In this document: positions 48,289-59,230 of the stretch, in pieces
Layout of the letters: each line of letters opens with the position of its first letter
How positions within the stretch are numbered: the first letter of the stretch is position 1
Assembly: GCF_949987535.1 (NCBI RefSeq)
Contig: NC_080078.1
Span: 53,036,207 to 53,100,206 of the forward strand
DNA: 64,000 nt
Direction of reading: 5' to 3'
Source: Balaenoptera acutorostrata
Lineage: Eukaryota; Chordata; Mammalia; Artiodactyla; Balaenopteridae
The notes under the pieces: model-generated
Database searches by the model: none
The model's input: the letters and a program-made list of their open reading frames with translations, nothing else
Told to the model about the DNA's origin: nothing
Translations under genes and position numbers: made by a program

Positions 48289-48530
48289 AGAACTTGGATT
48301 TTTGAATCAGACAGGTCTGGGTTCAAACCTTAGCCCCATTACACATATTAGCTGTTAATGTGTCTCTGGACTGATCATAGACCTCCTTATAAATTTCAGA
48401 TTCCTTACGTGTAAAATGGGGATAATAGCATCTATCTGAAAAATATAAGACATCTCAAATAACAGCTGTCTCAAAATAGTTAATATTTATATGTATGTCC
48501 CACAGCCTGATGCATAGTAGGTGCCAAGAA
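48289..48530 (+). mobile_element. MIR SINE
   Basis: 'cagacaggtctgggttcaaa', 'ccttagccccattacacata', 'cagattccttacgtgtaaaa' and 'gatgcatagtaggtgccaag' in MIR order. Confidence 0.82.
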
Positions 48531-49022
48531 CATGGGGGCTGCCTTTCTGCTCCAGGCTGCGTTGTTTTAACTACTCACTAACATGACATGACTTTCCTTC
48601 TGCTTTCACTCAACTTAGGCCTCTCTTCTCTCCAGCGAACTATCTGAAGACCTGCCACTACTGAAACTCTTTTTCATGCTATTTCAAGCCGCCAGCATTA
48701 GTAATTTCCCAAGAGAAAGAACCTTATTTCCTCGTATATTCTACTAATCCTCGAGACCCACAGTCTAGAAGAAAACTATTTGTTTTCCACATGGCTTCTC
48801 TCTGTTCTAAATCCTGGCAGGCTCTTTCTTCCTGCACAGACACAAAAAGGAAAGGGACAGGAGTCATCAGTTATCTCTTTCTCTGTCTCTGAAAGAGCTT
48901 GGAGATATCTTTTTCAATCAGGGAAACTTATTGTGGGAAACCAGCCACTCACTCCAAGATAACTCTCTGTATTCTTTTTCAGTTCCAAAAACTGAAATTG
49001 ATTTTATTTCTTAAGGAAGCGC

Positions 49023-49024
<2 letters not shown>
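48531..49024. other. Unassigned non-coding sequence
   Basis: Nothing recognised. Confidence 0.45.

Positions 49025-49078
<54 letters not shown>
49025..49078. repeat. (CA)n microsatellite
   Basis: About 27 uninterrupted CA units; likely length-variable. Confidence 0.97.
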
Positions 49079-49079
<1 letters not shown>

Positions 49080-49179
49080 AGTTTTGTTGTGGTTTCCTGT
49101 CCCCAAGCAAAAATGATATGATGCCAGAAACATCAGTTGCCCAATTTAACTCTGTTCCCTCATTGATTCGACATGTTAT

Positions 49180-49280
49180 TTAAATCCTGAGTGCCTGCCA
49201 TGCACCCAGTACTGTGTCAGATGCCAGGTGTACACTGGTGAGTAAACAGACGTGGTCCATGCCCTTGAGAATCTAACTAC
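49180..49280 (-). mobile_element. L2 LINE 3' fragment, antisense
   Basis: 'cctgagtgcctgccatgcac', 'actgtgtcagatgccaggtg' and 'ccatgcccttgagaatctaa' are reversed L2 3' landmarks. Confidence 0.72.
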
Positions 49281-49382
49281 CCCGACCCTCACTAATCTTA
49301 TTCCTGAAACCAGGACGTATTTCCAGAGCTAGTTCTGGTATCTAAAACCTAGCCACAGGCTGCACCTAAATAAGAACAAAAT

Positions 49383-49810
49383 AATGCCATTTGCAGCATC
49401 ATGGATGCAACCAGAGATTATCATACCAAGTGAAGTAAGTCAGAAAGAGAAAGACAAATACCATATGATATCACTTATATGTGGAATCTAAAACATGACA
49501 CAAATGAACTTATCTGCAAAACAGTAACAGACTCACAGACATAGAGAACAGACTGGTGGTTGCCAAGGGGAACTGGGGGAGGGATGGACCGGGAGGTTGC
49601 GGTTAGCAGATGTAAGCCTCTATATAGAGAATGGATAAACAACAAGGTCCTACTGTATAGCACAGGGAACTATATTCAATATCTATGATAAATCATAATG
49701 GAAAAGAATATAAAAAAAGAATTTATATATTTATAAATATAATTGAATCCCTTTGTTGTACAGCAGAAATTAACACAACATTGTAAATCAACTATACTTC
49801 AATAAAATAT
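49383..49810 (+). mobile_element. L1 3' end, older 3'-UTR type
   Basis: 'gcagcatcatggatgcaacc', 'accaagtgaagtaagtcaga', 'gatatcacttatatgtggaa', 'ataaacaacaaggtcctact' and 'ctatacttcaataaaatata'. The poly-A tail has become a (GATA)n array directly downstream. No clear TSD seen. Confidence 0.93.
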
Positions 49811-49820
49811 ATCTATAGAT

Positions 49821-49855
<35 letters not shown>
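49811..49855. repeat. (GATA)n microsatellite at an L1 tail
   Basis: About nine ATAG units following 'tatctatagat', starting where the L1 A-tail should be. Confidence 0.93.
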
Positions 49856-49859
49856 CCCC

Positions 49860-50680
49860 AGTAGAACTGTTAGAGATCCACCCTGGCCACAATTTACTGA
49901 TCAGATGAAGCCCATCACAGCACCACCAGATAAACCTGCAAATGAAGGTGTTCTCTATTTTGCCACCGAACAGCAGCCCTTCCAGCCCACCACACTGTCC
50001 TGGCTGGATTGGAGTAGCAGTCCCTTGGAGACACAATCCATAGCAGCTTTAGTGCAGGTAGATGTTCACCTGTTCTTCCCCAAGCTGCCCACCTCTGCTC
50101 CCTAACCCTGAGCAACTAACCAGGCCTAACATCCATCAGAAGCTTTCTGAAGTTCACCAGCACACCGAACAGCAAACAGTTGTAATAGTTCACCAGCCAC
50201 ATAAGTTATGTTTAATATCATGCTGCCTATTTGCAGCTATATTAATATTTAAAAATGGAAATAGGGATGCTGGGCAAGATGAAGCCAGTTTCATTCACCA
50301 TCTTCTGCTAAACCTTTCGTCAAGCTGCACTCTCTCCGTGAGAAGGCTCACCTTATATAGAAAGGGCACTGCTTATAGAATCATCTTGATTAAGAATTCA
50401 TATAATGTGTAAAGCATCTGAAAAATGTAATCAGAATATGTGGAAATTATGTGATCAGATAATCAGTAAAAACTTCAGATGCAGATTAATTTATTGTTAA
50501 CATTGATGAGTCTTGCTGATGTCTATGAATTGCTTTTACAGAGGCCCGTGAATTAAAAGGAAGATCCCTCTTCATTACATGAAAACACAGAGTCTCAACA
50601 TGTATGTTAAACTGGGAGATGAAAAGATCCCTTCTGCTTTTCTCACCATAATCAAAATATAGCCCTAAATTAATGATGGC
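49860..50680. other. Unassigned non-coding sequence
   Basis: A 116-codon frame at 50062-50412 has no domain; nothing else recognised. Confidence 0.45.
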
Positions 50681-50718
50681 GAGCATATATATATATATGC
50701 TCTTGATATATATATATA
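50681..50718. repeat. AT-rich perfect palindrome and (AT)n
   Basis: 50681-50702 is a 22-bp perfect palindrome (GAGC, AT repeats, GCTC), followed by a second (TA)n run to 50718. Confidence 0.9.
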
Positions 50719-51184
50719 AAGAGAATGTTATCCTACTAACAAAGAAAGGGACACCATTCCAATGATCTCCAGTATGTCCTTGAAAGAGACCTAAGATTCT
50801 CTAAAGTTTCAAACCACTAGGTATGTGTCAAGGTTGAAGCAAAGCTTAATTTAAGGCCATTTTCTAAGTATTAATAGTTTGGTTTAAAACTCAGGGGTAA
50901 CTAGACCTTCTTCTGTAGATAATAACTTTGGTAAAAACTACCCATAGTCCTTTCCACAAAGCAACCTGAAAGGATCGTCTAGGGACCAGATGAACTAGCG
51001 AGTGACTTTAGGGTTAGTAATTCAGACAATACCGTTGTCTGCATTGGCTGAACTGTTAGAGGCCTGAATTCATCTCAACATCCTCCGCTTCACTTTCCCT
51101 AATTCTGAAGATAGCACCATATCTTCATATTTTAGACAAGTGATTCCCAGAGTGTAACACGGAATCAAGAAAGCTGGCTCTCCA
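50719..51184. other. Unassigned non-coding sequence
   Basis: Nothing recognised. Confidence 0.45.
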
Positions 51185-51224
<40 letters not shown>

Positions 51225-51225
51225 C
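51185..51225. repeat. (CT)n(CA)n compound microsatellite
   Basis: About eight CT units followed by about twelve CA units. Confidence 0.95.
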
Positions 51226-51252
51226 CCTTGTGATAACATCAAAGAGAGCCTC

Positions 51253-51580
51253 AGGACTTCCTGGTGGCACAGTGGTTAAGAATCCGCCTGCCAATGCAGG
51301 GGACAAGGGTTCGAGCCCTGGTCCCGGAAGATCCCACGTGCTGCAGAACAACTAAGCCCGTGAGCCCCAGCTACTGAGCCTGCGCTCTAGAGCCCGCGTG
51401 CCACAACTACTGAAGCCTGCGCGCCTAGAGCCTATGCTCCACAACAAGAGAAGCCACCGCAATGAGAAGCCTGCGCACCGCAAAGAAGAATAGCCCCCAC
51501 TCACGCAACTAGAGAAAGCCCGCGTGCAGCAACGAAGACCCAATGCAGCCAAAAATAAATAAATATATATTAAAAAAAAA
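51253..51580 (+). mobile_element. CHR-2 type SINE
   Basis: 'ggacttcctggtggcacagt', 'gttcgagccctggtcccgga', repeated 'acaactactgaagcctgcg' unit and 'gacccaatgcagccaaaaat' with an A-rich tail. An imperfect TSD around (aga)gcctca lies at about 51245-51253 and 51588-51596. The minus-strand frame across it is a shadow. Confidence 0.94.
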
Positions 51581-51596
51581 GAGAGAGACAGCCTCA

Positions 51597-51939
51597 ACTT
51601 TGTCTTCAAACTCACTCTAACCTTTGCTTTTCTCTCTCCTCTTTCTCTCTCTCAGTACAGTGAAGGCAGGTCTCTGCCTTGGGTTTCAGCAGGCATTGTC
51701 ATCTACTTAGGACTGAATGACACTATTTGGTTTTCGTTTTTTAATTTTTATTGGCTATCTCTACTATTTGTGGCACAGGATAGTTTTCCATTTAAGGTAA
51801 TGATTGAAGATTTCCTTTTTAAATACATTTATATTTGCAGTTAAATAAAAGTGGAAAACATGAAATAATAATAGAAGGAGAATACAATCATGGCAAAAAG
51901 CATGAAGGTGGTATGTGAATGACTGATACTTGGGGAATG
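51597..51939. other. Unassigned non-coding sequence
   Basis: Nothing recognised. Confidence 0.45.
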
Positions 51940-52175
51940 CTGTAGGGTACCGATTAAAATGGCTTGGGTTTGAATCTTAGCTTTGCAACTCCCTTGCTGT
52001 GTAACTTTAGGCAAGTTACTTAAGATCTCTGTGCCTTGGTTTCCTCATTTGTAAAATAGTGGTAATGATGGTATCTATTTCAAAGGGTTATTGTGAGGAT
52101 AAAGGGGTTATTACAAGTAAAACACTAAAATGGTACACGGCATATAGCAAGAATTCCATATAAATTAGTTATTAC
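51940..52175 (+). mobile_element. MIR SINE, well preserved
   Basis: 'ggcttgggtttgaatcttag', 'cttgctgtgtaactttaggc', 'aagttacttaagatctctgt', 'ggtttcctcatttgtaaaat' and 'gggttattgtgaggataaag' cover almost the full MIR core. Confidence 0.9.
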
Positions 52176-52685
52176 TAGTGAAATTACTAGTATTTTATAA
52201 ACACATCTGGGTAAATAATGATCTATTCAAACTCGATCCTCTGGCCTGTGAATTACAAGATAAGGTAGAGATTTCTTCATGAGATCTTGTATAGGTGAAA
52301 GGAAAAGCTCCTTCTGTTTTCCTATAATTAAAAATGCAGCCAATTAAGGAGTGTTTTAAACCCATGTGATCCCCTGGAAGCCAGAAAATCAAATGCAGTG
52401 TCTTGAATTCCATTATAGTTTCCTTTCCTCTCCACTTAAAGATCCCAATATTTCAATATACTAAGAGTTAAAAAAGAGGCTGCCATTCCTTATCCATATG
52501 ACACCAACCAAAATGTAATTACAACCAGGCACGTGGATCCTCCAACCAACATTTTAACATTCTGCATCATTATGCAGCATCCCAAGAACTGCTCTCTTTT
52601 CATAAATATTGCTCCAATAAATGACTTTTTGTTTAAATTATAACCACTCTACATGCAATGACTTTTTAAAAATCTGCTTGAATAT
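52176..52685. other. Unassigned non-coding sequence
   Basis: Nothing recognised. Confidence 0.45.
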
Positions 52686-53016
52686 TGCTATGATCTGAAT
52701 GTTTGTGTCCCCCCAATATTCATGAAATACCAAAGATGTCGGTATTAGGAGGTAGGGCGTTTGGTAGGTGCTTAGGTCCTGAGGGTGGAGGATAGGATTA
52801 CTGCTCTTATAAAAGAGGTTCCAGAGAGCTCCTGAGCCCTTTCTACCATGTGAGGATACAAGGAATGTCTGCACCAGGAAGAGGACCCTCACTGGACCCT
52901 GCTGGCACCCTGATCTCAGACTTCCAGCCTCCAGAACTGTGAGAAATAAACGTCTGTTGTTTATAAACCACCATGTTCGTGGTATGTTGTTATAGCAGCC
53001 TGAACGGACTAAGACA
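52686..53016 (+). mobile_element. MaLR solo LTR (MST/MLT1 type)
   Basis: Starts 'tgctatgatctgaatgtttg', has 'gtattaggaggtagggcgtt', 'cctgagggtggaggatagga', 'cttataaaagaggttccaga', 'ccagaactgtgagaaataaa' and ends 'gaacggactaagaca'. Imperfect 5-bp TSD aatat / aatag. Confidence 0.93.
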
Positions 53017-53741
53017 AATAGAAAAGCAAATGGACATCACTTATCTTTTTCTTCATATGATTTTCTCTGACCTTGGCTTCCAGGGGAATTCCTCCCTTTG
53101 TTCATGTAGTTTAGAGTGACTCCCTTGAGTGAATCATAAAATGTAGTGGGAGAATCACTCTCAATTAACGTCCTGTGCCTTCTTCACCCACTCCATCCAG
53201 TTCAAGGGGCATTTTGGACTAAAATGGGGAAGAACAGAGCACACTGCTCTGTGACACTAGATTAGCAACCCACACAGTTCAGCCGAGCTCTGAGTTCACT
53301 CTCTGCAGCTAATACGGCTTCTTGAACAATGAACTTGAGTGAGTTGTCCCACCTAATCTCACAACTTATCATCTACACTAGAACCCAACTAGTCTTAAAA
53401 AAAGAAGAAAAAACGAAAAGAAAAAGAAAGGACCCTGTAACTAATGTGAAGGAAAATGCTTAACAATGAAATTAATGCTGATTGCAAATGTAACCTTCAA
53501 GATGCACAGAACCCAGTAATCCCTCAAAGAACAGAGAATACAATCTGATTGCTTTTGAATGTCAAATGTACCTGCAAGAAATAGGTATGTAAATTGTCAG
53601 GGCAGGCTCTGTACTAAGAGTCCAAACTTAATTTTAAAAACCTAAGTCATGTTCCCATCCCTCTCAATTCTGTCAAAATTAGACCTTTATTTCTCTCATT
53701 TTTAAGTGACTCACACTTCAGAGGCAATTCTTCAGCCTGAC
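53017..53741. other. Unassigned non-coding sequence
   Basis: Purine-rich run near 53397-53430; nothing recognised. Confidence 0.45.
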
Positions 53742-53932
53742 TGTGAGATAGGACCAGCCGCCTGGTGCCTGGGTGCAAACCTCGGGTCTGCATCACCTTG
53801 GTTTGTTACTTAACCTTTTCATGCCTCAGTAGCATTAACTATGAATGGGATCATCAGAGCACGTATCTCACAGGTTTGTGGAGAAATACACCCAGCACAG
53901 GGTTAGTACCACGTCAGCGTTAGGTATTATGA
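53742..53932 (+). mobile_element. MIR SINE
   Basis: 'gcctgggtgcaaacctcggg', 'tttgttacttaaccttttca', 'ctcacaggtttgtggagaaa' and 'cacagggttagtaccacgtc' in MIR order, diverged. Confidence 0.72.
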
Positions 53933-54340
53933 GCAATGGTCGTATGTGACTTTCAGATAATTTCTTGAATACACTGAGACAGGGATCACCATGCACCCTT
54001 TTAATGGATGAGGTGACTGCACGTTTCAGAGGGTTGTAACATGCCCAACATTACAGAATGTATCGTCAAGAAGTAGCATCAGATCTGCCCCTCTGCAACA
54101 CCTGAAACAAACTGAAGATTAAGAACAAAAGGACCCATGGCAGAGCCCACCTACTCCAAAGTCTTATCCACCAGCTGGTGACTGAGCTTTGGGAACTTCA
54201 ACACAGTGAGGCAGGCAAAGACAACTGATTTAATCCCATTTTGACTGGGTGTGTTAGGTGAAAAGAGCGAAGGAGAAAAGTACAGAAAGGATCAGGTATC
54301 CTACAGGTTAAACTTCTCCTCCCTGGGACACTAGCGGATT
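53933..54340. other. Mostly unassigned; possible MIR piece
   Basis: 53990-54062 ('taatggatgaggtgactgca', 'catgcccaacattacagaat') may be a reversed MIR core. The rest is unrecognised. Confidence 0.4.
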
Positions 54341-54818
54341 GATTGTTGAAATGGCTCCGTTTCTCTCCTTCTTTAGCTCTCCACACCCTTTGCAATATGA
54401 CCTTACGGCTCCTTTCAATAAAAGATGGAGCCTGTATCCCCAACTTATTCTGGGTCAATCCTGTGATTTGTTTTGGCAGAAGTTAGGCTGTGTTAATTCA
54501 GAACCTTGGCCTCAAGGGGCTTCATGCACTTCTACTCTTTCTCTTGGACCATTGACCACCGTGAGAAACTTGGGACAGCCAGCTGCAGATGAAGAGACCA
54601 CGTGGAGGAAATCCCAGGGTCCCAACCGACGTCCTCTGAGACCAGCCAGCCCCCAGCTGCACCCAAACAAGTGATCACAGATGTGCTCCCAGTGACCCCA
54701 GCCAAGGCCACAAGAACCACCCAGCCAACCCATGAATTTGTGAGCAATAATAAAAGTGTATCATTTTAAGGTACTGAACTTTGAGGTGGGTTTTACCCAG
54801 CAATAGGTAACTGATACA
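54341..54818 (+). mobile_element. Old MaLR/MLT1-like LTR
   Basis: 'gaaatggctccgtttctctc', 'acggctcctttcaataaaag', 'ctgtgatttgttttggcaga', 'gatgaagagaccacgtggag', 'caataataaaagtgtatca' and 'gcaataggtaactgataca' follow an old MaLR LTR plan. Frames on both strands (54339-54747) are shadows. Confidence 0.75.
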
Positions 54819-54984
54819 GACATGTGTCTCTTTCAACCCCTATGCTGGGCATGAAGGTTTCCCCTACAATGAGCACCTACAGGTAAATATTTAGCAAACT
54901 AGTTCCTCCTTGAGGTATTAACAAGCTTTAGGGGCGGCGGGGAGTAGAGGAGGTGGTGATCAAATAAATGTGGGAAATGTAGGT

Positions 54985-55050
54985 CCCAGACACCGGTAAG
55001 GGCTGGCACAGTGCATGGCACACAACAGTTGATCAATATTTATTGAATGA
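54985..55050 (+). mobile_element. L2/MIR 3' end fragment
   Basis: 'ggcacagtgcatggcacaca' and 'gatcaatatttattgaatga'. Confidence 0.7.
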
Positions 55051-55339
55051 TATGAAGAAAGTGTGCTTTTCAAATACTATTTTCTCCAGAAAAGGGGGCC
55101 AGAGTCAAGCACATTTCGGAGCTCTGTATGTTCTGATGCACATCAGCCCACTAAAGATGCTGAGGATTATGCGGATGACACACACCAACAAAAGTCACCT
55201 TTTAATGTTAACTCCGACATGTCTAAATTTTTGGTGAAGGCATTTGTACTGCAGTCCAAAATGTAGCACAAATTGCTTGTCATTACTCAATATCCATTCT
55301 CTTCATCATCAGTAAGACAGCTTCAAGTGTGCTCAACTA
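55051..55339. other. Unassigned non-coding sequence
   Basis: Two overlapping short frames (55043-55237, 55063-55266); no support. Confidence 0.4.
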
Positions 55340-55735
55340 AACACTACATTTCCTGGCTCTCTTGCAGCTAGGTCTGATCATGTGACCACATACTGGCCAA
55401 TGAAATATAAATGGAAGTGTTCTATGGAATTTCCAGGAAGGCTGCAGGAACTGAGGGAGCTGCCTCCACAAAGAGGTCACCCTTCTGTTGCCCATCTGGA
55501 CTGCAGACATGGTGGCCAAAACTAAACTGGCCTCAGAGTGACCTTGAAAATGGAAGCCACAGGATTAGGAGGATGGGACAGAAAGATAGGAGCCTGGACT
55601 CTTGACAATACTGTGAAATCACGGAGGGCCTAACTCTGAATTTTTTTGCATGAATTTTCACTGTTATATTATATTTTACGTCACAGTCACTTTACATTTT
55701 TGCTATAGATGGCCCAAACCATCCTAACTGATATA
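55340..55735 (+). mobile_element. Old MaLR/MLT1-like LTR
   Basis: 'tggctctcttgcagctaggt', 'gatcatgtgaccacatactg', 'ggccaatgaaatataaatgg', 'ttgaaaatggaagccacagg' and the end 'ccatcctaactgatata' fit a worn MLT1-type LTR. Confidence 0.72.
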
Positions 55736-56447
55736 TCCAAGAAATAGAGATCCTCAGAACACACTTTTAGAAATCCCTGACTTTACAGCTTCCTAGACTT
55801 CTCATTAGTACCATACACCCAATTTTGAAAAAGTATTTTTTTTCTACAGAAAAAGAGGCATTACTTCTATTCAGATGTAAAGAAATGTGACCTAACTTGC
55901 TGTTCTCCAACAACAATGATGAACACCCACTTTCCTAAACACCCACCTTGCTTGTGGGGCTTTAGATGATTATAATAATCATTTCTTGATGAAAAGCAGA
56001 GAGCCAAATATTAGGAAGTAAAACTACCTAGTGAATTCTACCCATGCACTTACCCCCCTCCCCGTCCCTGCCCGGCTCACTGCATCACTCAGTGAATGAA
56101 AACGTACCTGGCTTCCCATCATGACTTTCCCACGTGGCTCCTCTTTAAACATCCAATTACAAAGAAATTTATTTGTTACAGCTTTTTCCTCAGGGAAATC
56201 CAGAAATTAAATCACTTCGCCAACAGGGCCAGGAAAACAAATCATTTGTGTTGTGGCTGAGCCATAAGGCTCGCTTCTTAAACACAAGCAGAGTCTGCCC
56301 AGCTTTGCTCTCACAGAACCATTTGGGAGACGAGTTTTATGGCAGCAGCTGAAATGTTTCTACCAAAACAACACCTACACTGTGCTAGAGTTATTTTCAG
56401 AGGAGAAGGTTTCCCCTACTGCTGTTTAAATTGTGAAAATGTGTAGT
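55736..56447. other. Unassigned non-coding sequence
   Basis: Nothing recognised. Confidence 0.45.
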
Positions 56448-56660
56448 TGAAAGCGTAGGCGCATGTGAGTCTGGGGCTGCAGCCCTGGTGGGGGAACTTA
56501 GCTGCCACTCCTTGAATGGGTGACCTCGGGTGGATCATTTAACCTCCTTGACCTCGGGTCCTCACCGTTAAGCGGGAATCTCAGCACCCAGAGAGTTGTC
56601 CTGAGAACTGATGAGATAATGCATGCTTAGCCCCATGGCTACATCATAAGTGTTCAAAAA
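56448..56660 (+). mobile_element. MIR SINE
   Basis: 'gaatgggtgacctcgggtgg', 'atcatttaacctccttgacc', 'gttgtcctgagaactgatga' and 'cataagtgttcaaaaa' in MIR order, GC-rich variant. Confidence 0.75.
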
Positions 56661-56730
56661 GCAAGGGCCGTATTAATGCCTATCGAATTTGATGCTAAAT
56701 ACCTGAATACCTCGGAAAATAAAGATATAA

Positions 56731-57086
56731 GAACCTATGGGGGACTTCCCTGGTGGCGCAGTGGTTAAGAACCCGCCTGCCAATGCAGGGTACATGGGTT
56801 CGAGCCCTGGTCCAGGAAGATCCCACATGCCGTGGAGCAACTGGGCCCGTGCGCCACAGCTACTGAGCCTGTGCTCTAGAGCCTGTGAGCCACAACTACT
56901 GAAGCTCACATGCCTAGAGCCCGTGCTCCATGACAAGAGAAGCCACCACAATGAGAAGCCTGCACACCACAACAAAGAGTAGCCCACACTCTCCGCAACT
57001 AGAGAAAAGCCCACACGCGGCAATGAAGACCCAATGCAGCCAAAAGTAAATAAATTAAATTTATTAACAAAAAAAGAACCTATGGG
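56731..57086 (+). mobile_element. CHR-2 type SINE with TSD
   Basis: 'gggacttccctggtggcgca', 'gggttcgagccctggtccag', 'gagaagccaccacaatgaga', 'gacccaatgcagccaaaagt'. Perfect 11-bp TSD GAACCTATGGG (56731-56741 and 57076-57086). The frames 56673-57023 (minus) and 56737-56982 (plus) are artefacts. Confidence 0.96.
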
Positions 57087-57299
57087 TAAGCCATATTTAA
57101 AGATACCACATTAACATTAGTATAAAAATATAAATGTGTTTAATAGTGTATGTGTAGAAGCCACAGCACCTTAGTTAACCACAGACCACTTATGCAGCTT
57201 TTCCTGGACTCTCTAGGATGGGGTCATGGAGAGGAAGTCAGGAAAAACTCTCCAAATACCTAACTAGGTATCATAAAGTCCACTTATTGGACTTCTATA

Positions 57300-57401
57300 T
57301 TTAATCCATCAATAATGATACCTACTATTGTTGAGACTTCACCAAGTACTAGGCACCAAGCAACACACTTCTCATGGATTAGCCATTTATCTTTCACAAC
57401 T
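57300..57401 (-). mobile_element. MIR SINE, left piece, antisense
   Basis: 'cctactattgttgagacttc', 'accaagtactaggcaccaag' and 'gccatttatctttcacaac' read as a reversed MIR end. Continues at 57731. Confidence 0.65.
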
Positions 57402-57730
57402 GCACACGTGGAAACGTGTGATGGACACGGTGATGCAATGACCAGACCCCTCCGGGGACTGAAGAACTGATTCCCCTGCTACTCCGAGAGCTGTAGCATA
57501 ATGTAAAAAACTGCCCTCAACTGAAGAAAGCTGCTCCGCCCAAGGTCAAGCACCACCCCCTGTCAGCGGCCTCCAGTAGTCAACATCAGTGAATAAAGGC
57601 CCGACCCGCTTTAGAGCTCCCTGCGGGGTTGACTGAGGCTGCTGTTAAGACTGCATCGCAGCCCAGCTTCTCCCCCTGCCCAATCCCACATCCTTCCTTT
57701 CCCCTCCATAGGTGTTGCCCTTAAGAGACA
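57402..57730. mobile_element. Unassigned LTR-like insert splitting a MIR
   Basis: About 330 bp between two halves of one MIR. Features: 'cagacccctccggggactga', 'gtcaagcaccaccccctgtc', 'caacatcagtgaataaaggc', 'gcagcccagcttctccccct' and 'tccataggtgttgcccttaa'. GC-rich relative to neighbours with a possible AATAAA at 57590-57595. It resembles an old mammalian LTR that I cannot name. Confidence 0.5.
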
Positions 57731-57890
57731 GCATAGGTACTGCAATTACTTTCATCTTTCAGATGAAAAGAGTGAGTCTCAGAAAGGTTAAGAAAGTTGC
57801 CCAGTCACACAGCCAATGAGTGGTCTGGCTGGGATTGGAACCCACACATTGTGCTGCCGGAGCCCAGGCTCTAGATTATTCCGCTCTAGT
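57731..57890 (-). mobile_element. MIR SINE, right piece, antisense
   Basis: 'tttcagatgaaaagagtgag', 'ctcagaaaggttaagaaagt', 'tgcccagtcacacagccaat' and 'gggattggaacccacacatt' are a reversed MIR core. Confidence 0.85.
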
Positions 57891-58535
57891 GCTCAGTCAG
57901 GTTTGCATATTTATGTCCAATAAAGTAAACTGGTTAAGCTGGCTGGTGTCCTCAGAGTAGATGGCAAGAAGCAAATCAGAATGAGAGAGAGCTGCAAGAG
58001 AAGGCAACCTCTGTTATCCGTCAAAGACAATCAGAAAACAGAAACTACTCCAGACCTTTCAAGCCAAGAGCATGGTTACAGAGTGATGGAATGGCTGAGA
58101 GGCCACAGAGGGAACAGGGAGGCAGCCCAGAGACCAGCACCCGTGGAGAACTGCTAGCTTGCCTAGGCAGGAGGGATGATGGAAGGAAGAGGTGTTATCA
58201 GAGCCCAGAGACTGGGGACAACCAGCGAGACTAGAACAGGATAGGCTGCTGTGGAAAAAGGAGAAGTTTGGTGGGAGCAGAAGCTATGGAAGAGACACAG
58301 CTGTTCCTAGAGATACCAAAGAAAGCAGAAAGGGGCCCGGAGAGATACCCTTACGTCTCCCCTTGGACACCAGAGGGCAAGAGAGCCTGGGAAATGTGGT
58401 TCCTTGCAACATGGAGAGGAACAGGAAACAGTCAAGAATGGATCTGAGAACAAATCTATCTGAGCAGCCCCAAAATGCAGCTAATCAACTGACAATAAGG
58501 AAGTATGGAGAAACACTCTGAAAATAAAATACAAA
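57891..58535. other. Unassigned sequence with a 109-codon frame
   Basis: Frame 58192-58521 (plus) is Arg/Gly/Glu-rich without a known domain, in purine-rich DNA. I do not call it a gene. Confidence 0.45.
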
Positions 58536-58693
58536 AATTTAAAAAGTCAGACTTCCCTAGCGGTCCAGTAGTTAGGACTCCACGCTCCCACTGCAGGGGG
58601 CCTGGGTTCCATCGATCCCTGGTGGGGGAACTAAGATCCCTCAAGCCTCCTGGCGCCGCCAAAAAACAAAAAAAAAGAAAGAATTTAAAAAGT
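58536..58693 (+). mobile_element. Short tRNA-derived SINE (CHR-1-like) with TSD
   Basis: 'cagacttccctagcggtcca', 'gtagttaggactccacgctc', 'gcctgggttccatcgatccc' (box B-like) and 'aactaagatccctcaagcct', then an A-rich tail. Only ~134 bp, lacking the long body of CHR-2. Perfect 12-bp TSD AATTTAAAAAGT (58536-58547 and 58682-58693). Confidence 0.93.
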
Positions 58694-59230
58694 ATGTTTG
58701 TCAAAACTCAGTTTGATGGCAAGTAGTCCAACATACTCCAGCAGTCCTTAAGCAAACACAAATAATAACAATAGAAAATGCCTTTCACTACATGGCTCTT
58801 TACAAGGCACGTTGCTGTATTACCACACAGTTCAATAACTGATGTCTAAATGGGTGCGAAGTTTCCGTTGTTTTCTGTTTAGTAAATCAGGGGAATATAC
58901 GTAATATTTGTGGAAGTATTTCCATCATAAAAATATCTAGTTTATTTGATAATGCTTAACTGGGTAAAATTTCATGAGCAAAATTTGATTTATATAGAAT
59001 AAATTGTTCCCCACCCCTGTCGGCTAAATTAGGTGTTAATGTAGCTCCTATTCTGGAAGGCTAGATCTGCCTTCATGATTCTATCTGCTGTTTGACAAAG
59101 TAAGAGCTAGAATACAAATTCTTTCCTCTCTTCTTGGAAGTCCTCTGCAGCAGAAATCCTTGGGAGTGTGGAGGGAGCGGAGGAGAGGAAACCCCGAAAA
59201 CAAAAACATATCACCAAGGATTTCCCGTCA
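58694..59230. other. Unassigned non-coding sequence
   Basis: Nothing recognised. Confidence 0.45.

Noticed and set aside
49025..49078. (CA)n as a Z-DNA regulatory element
   Set aside because: A plain microsatellite; no promoter or gene nearby to support a role.
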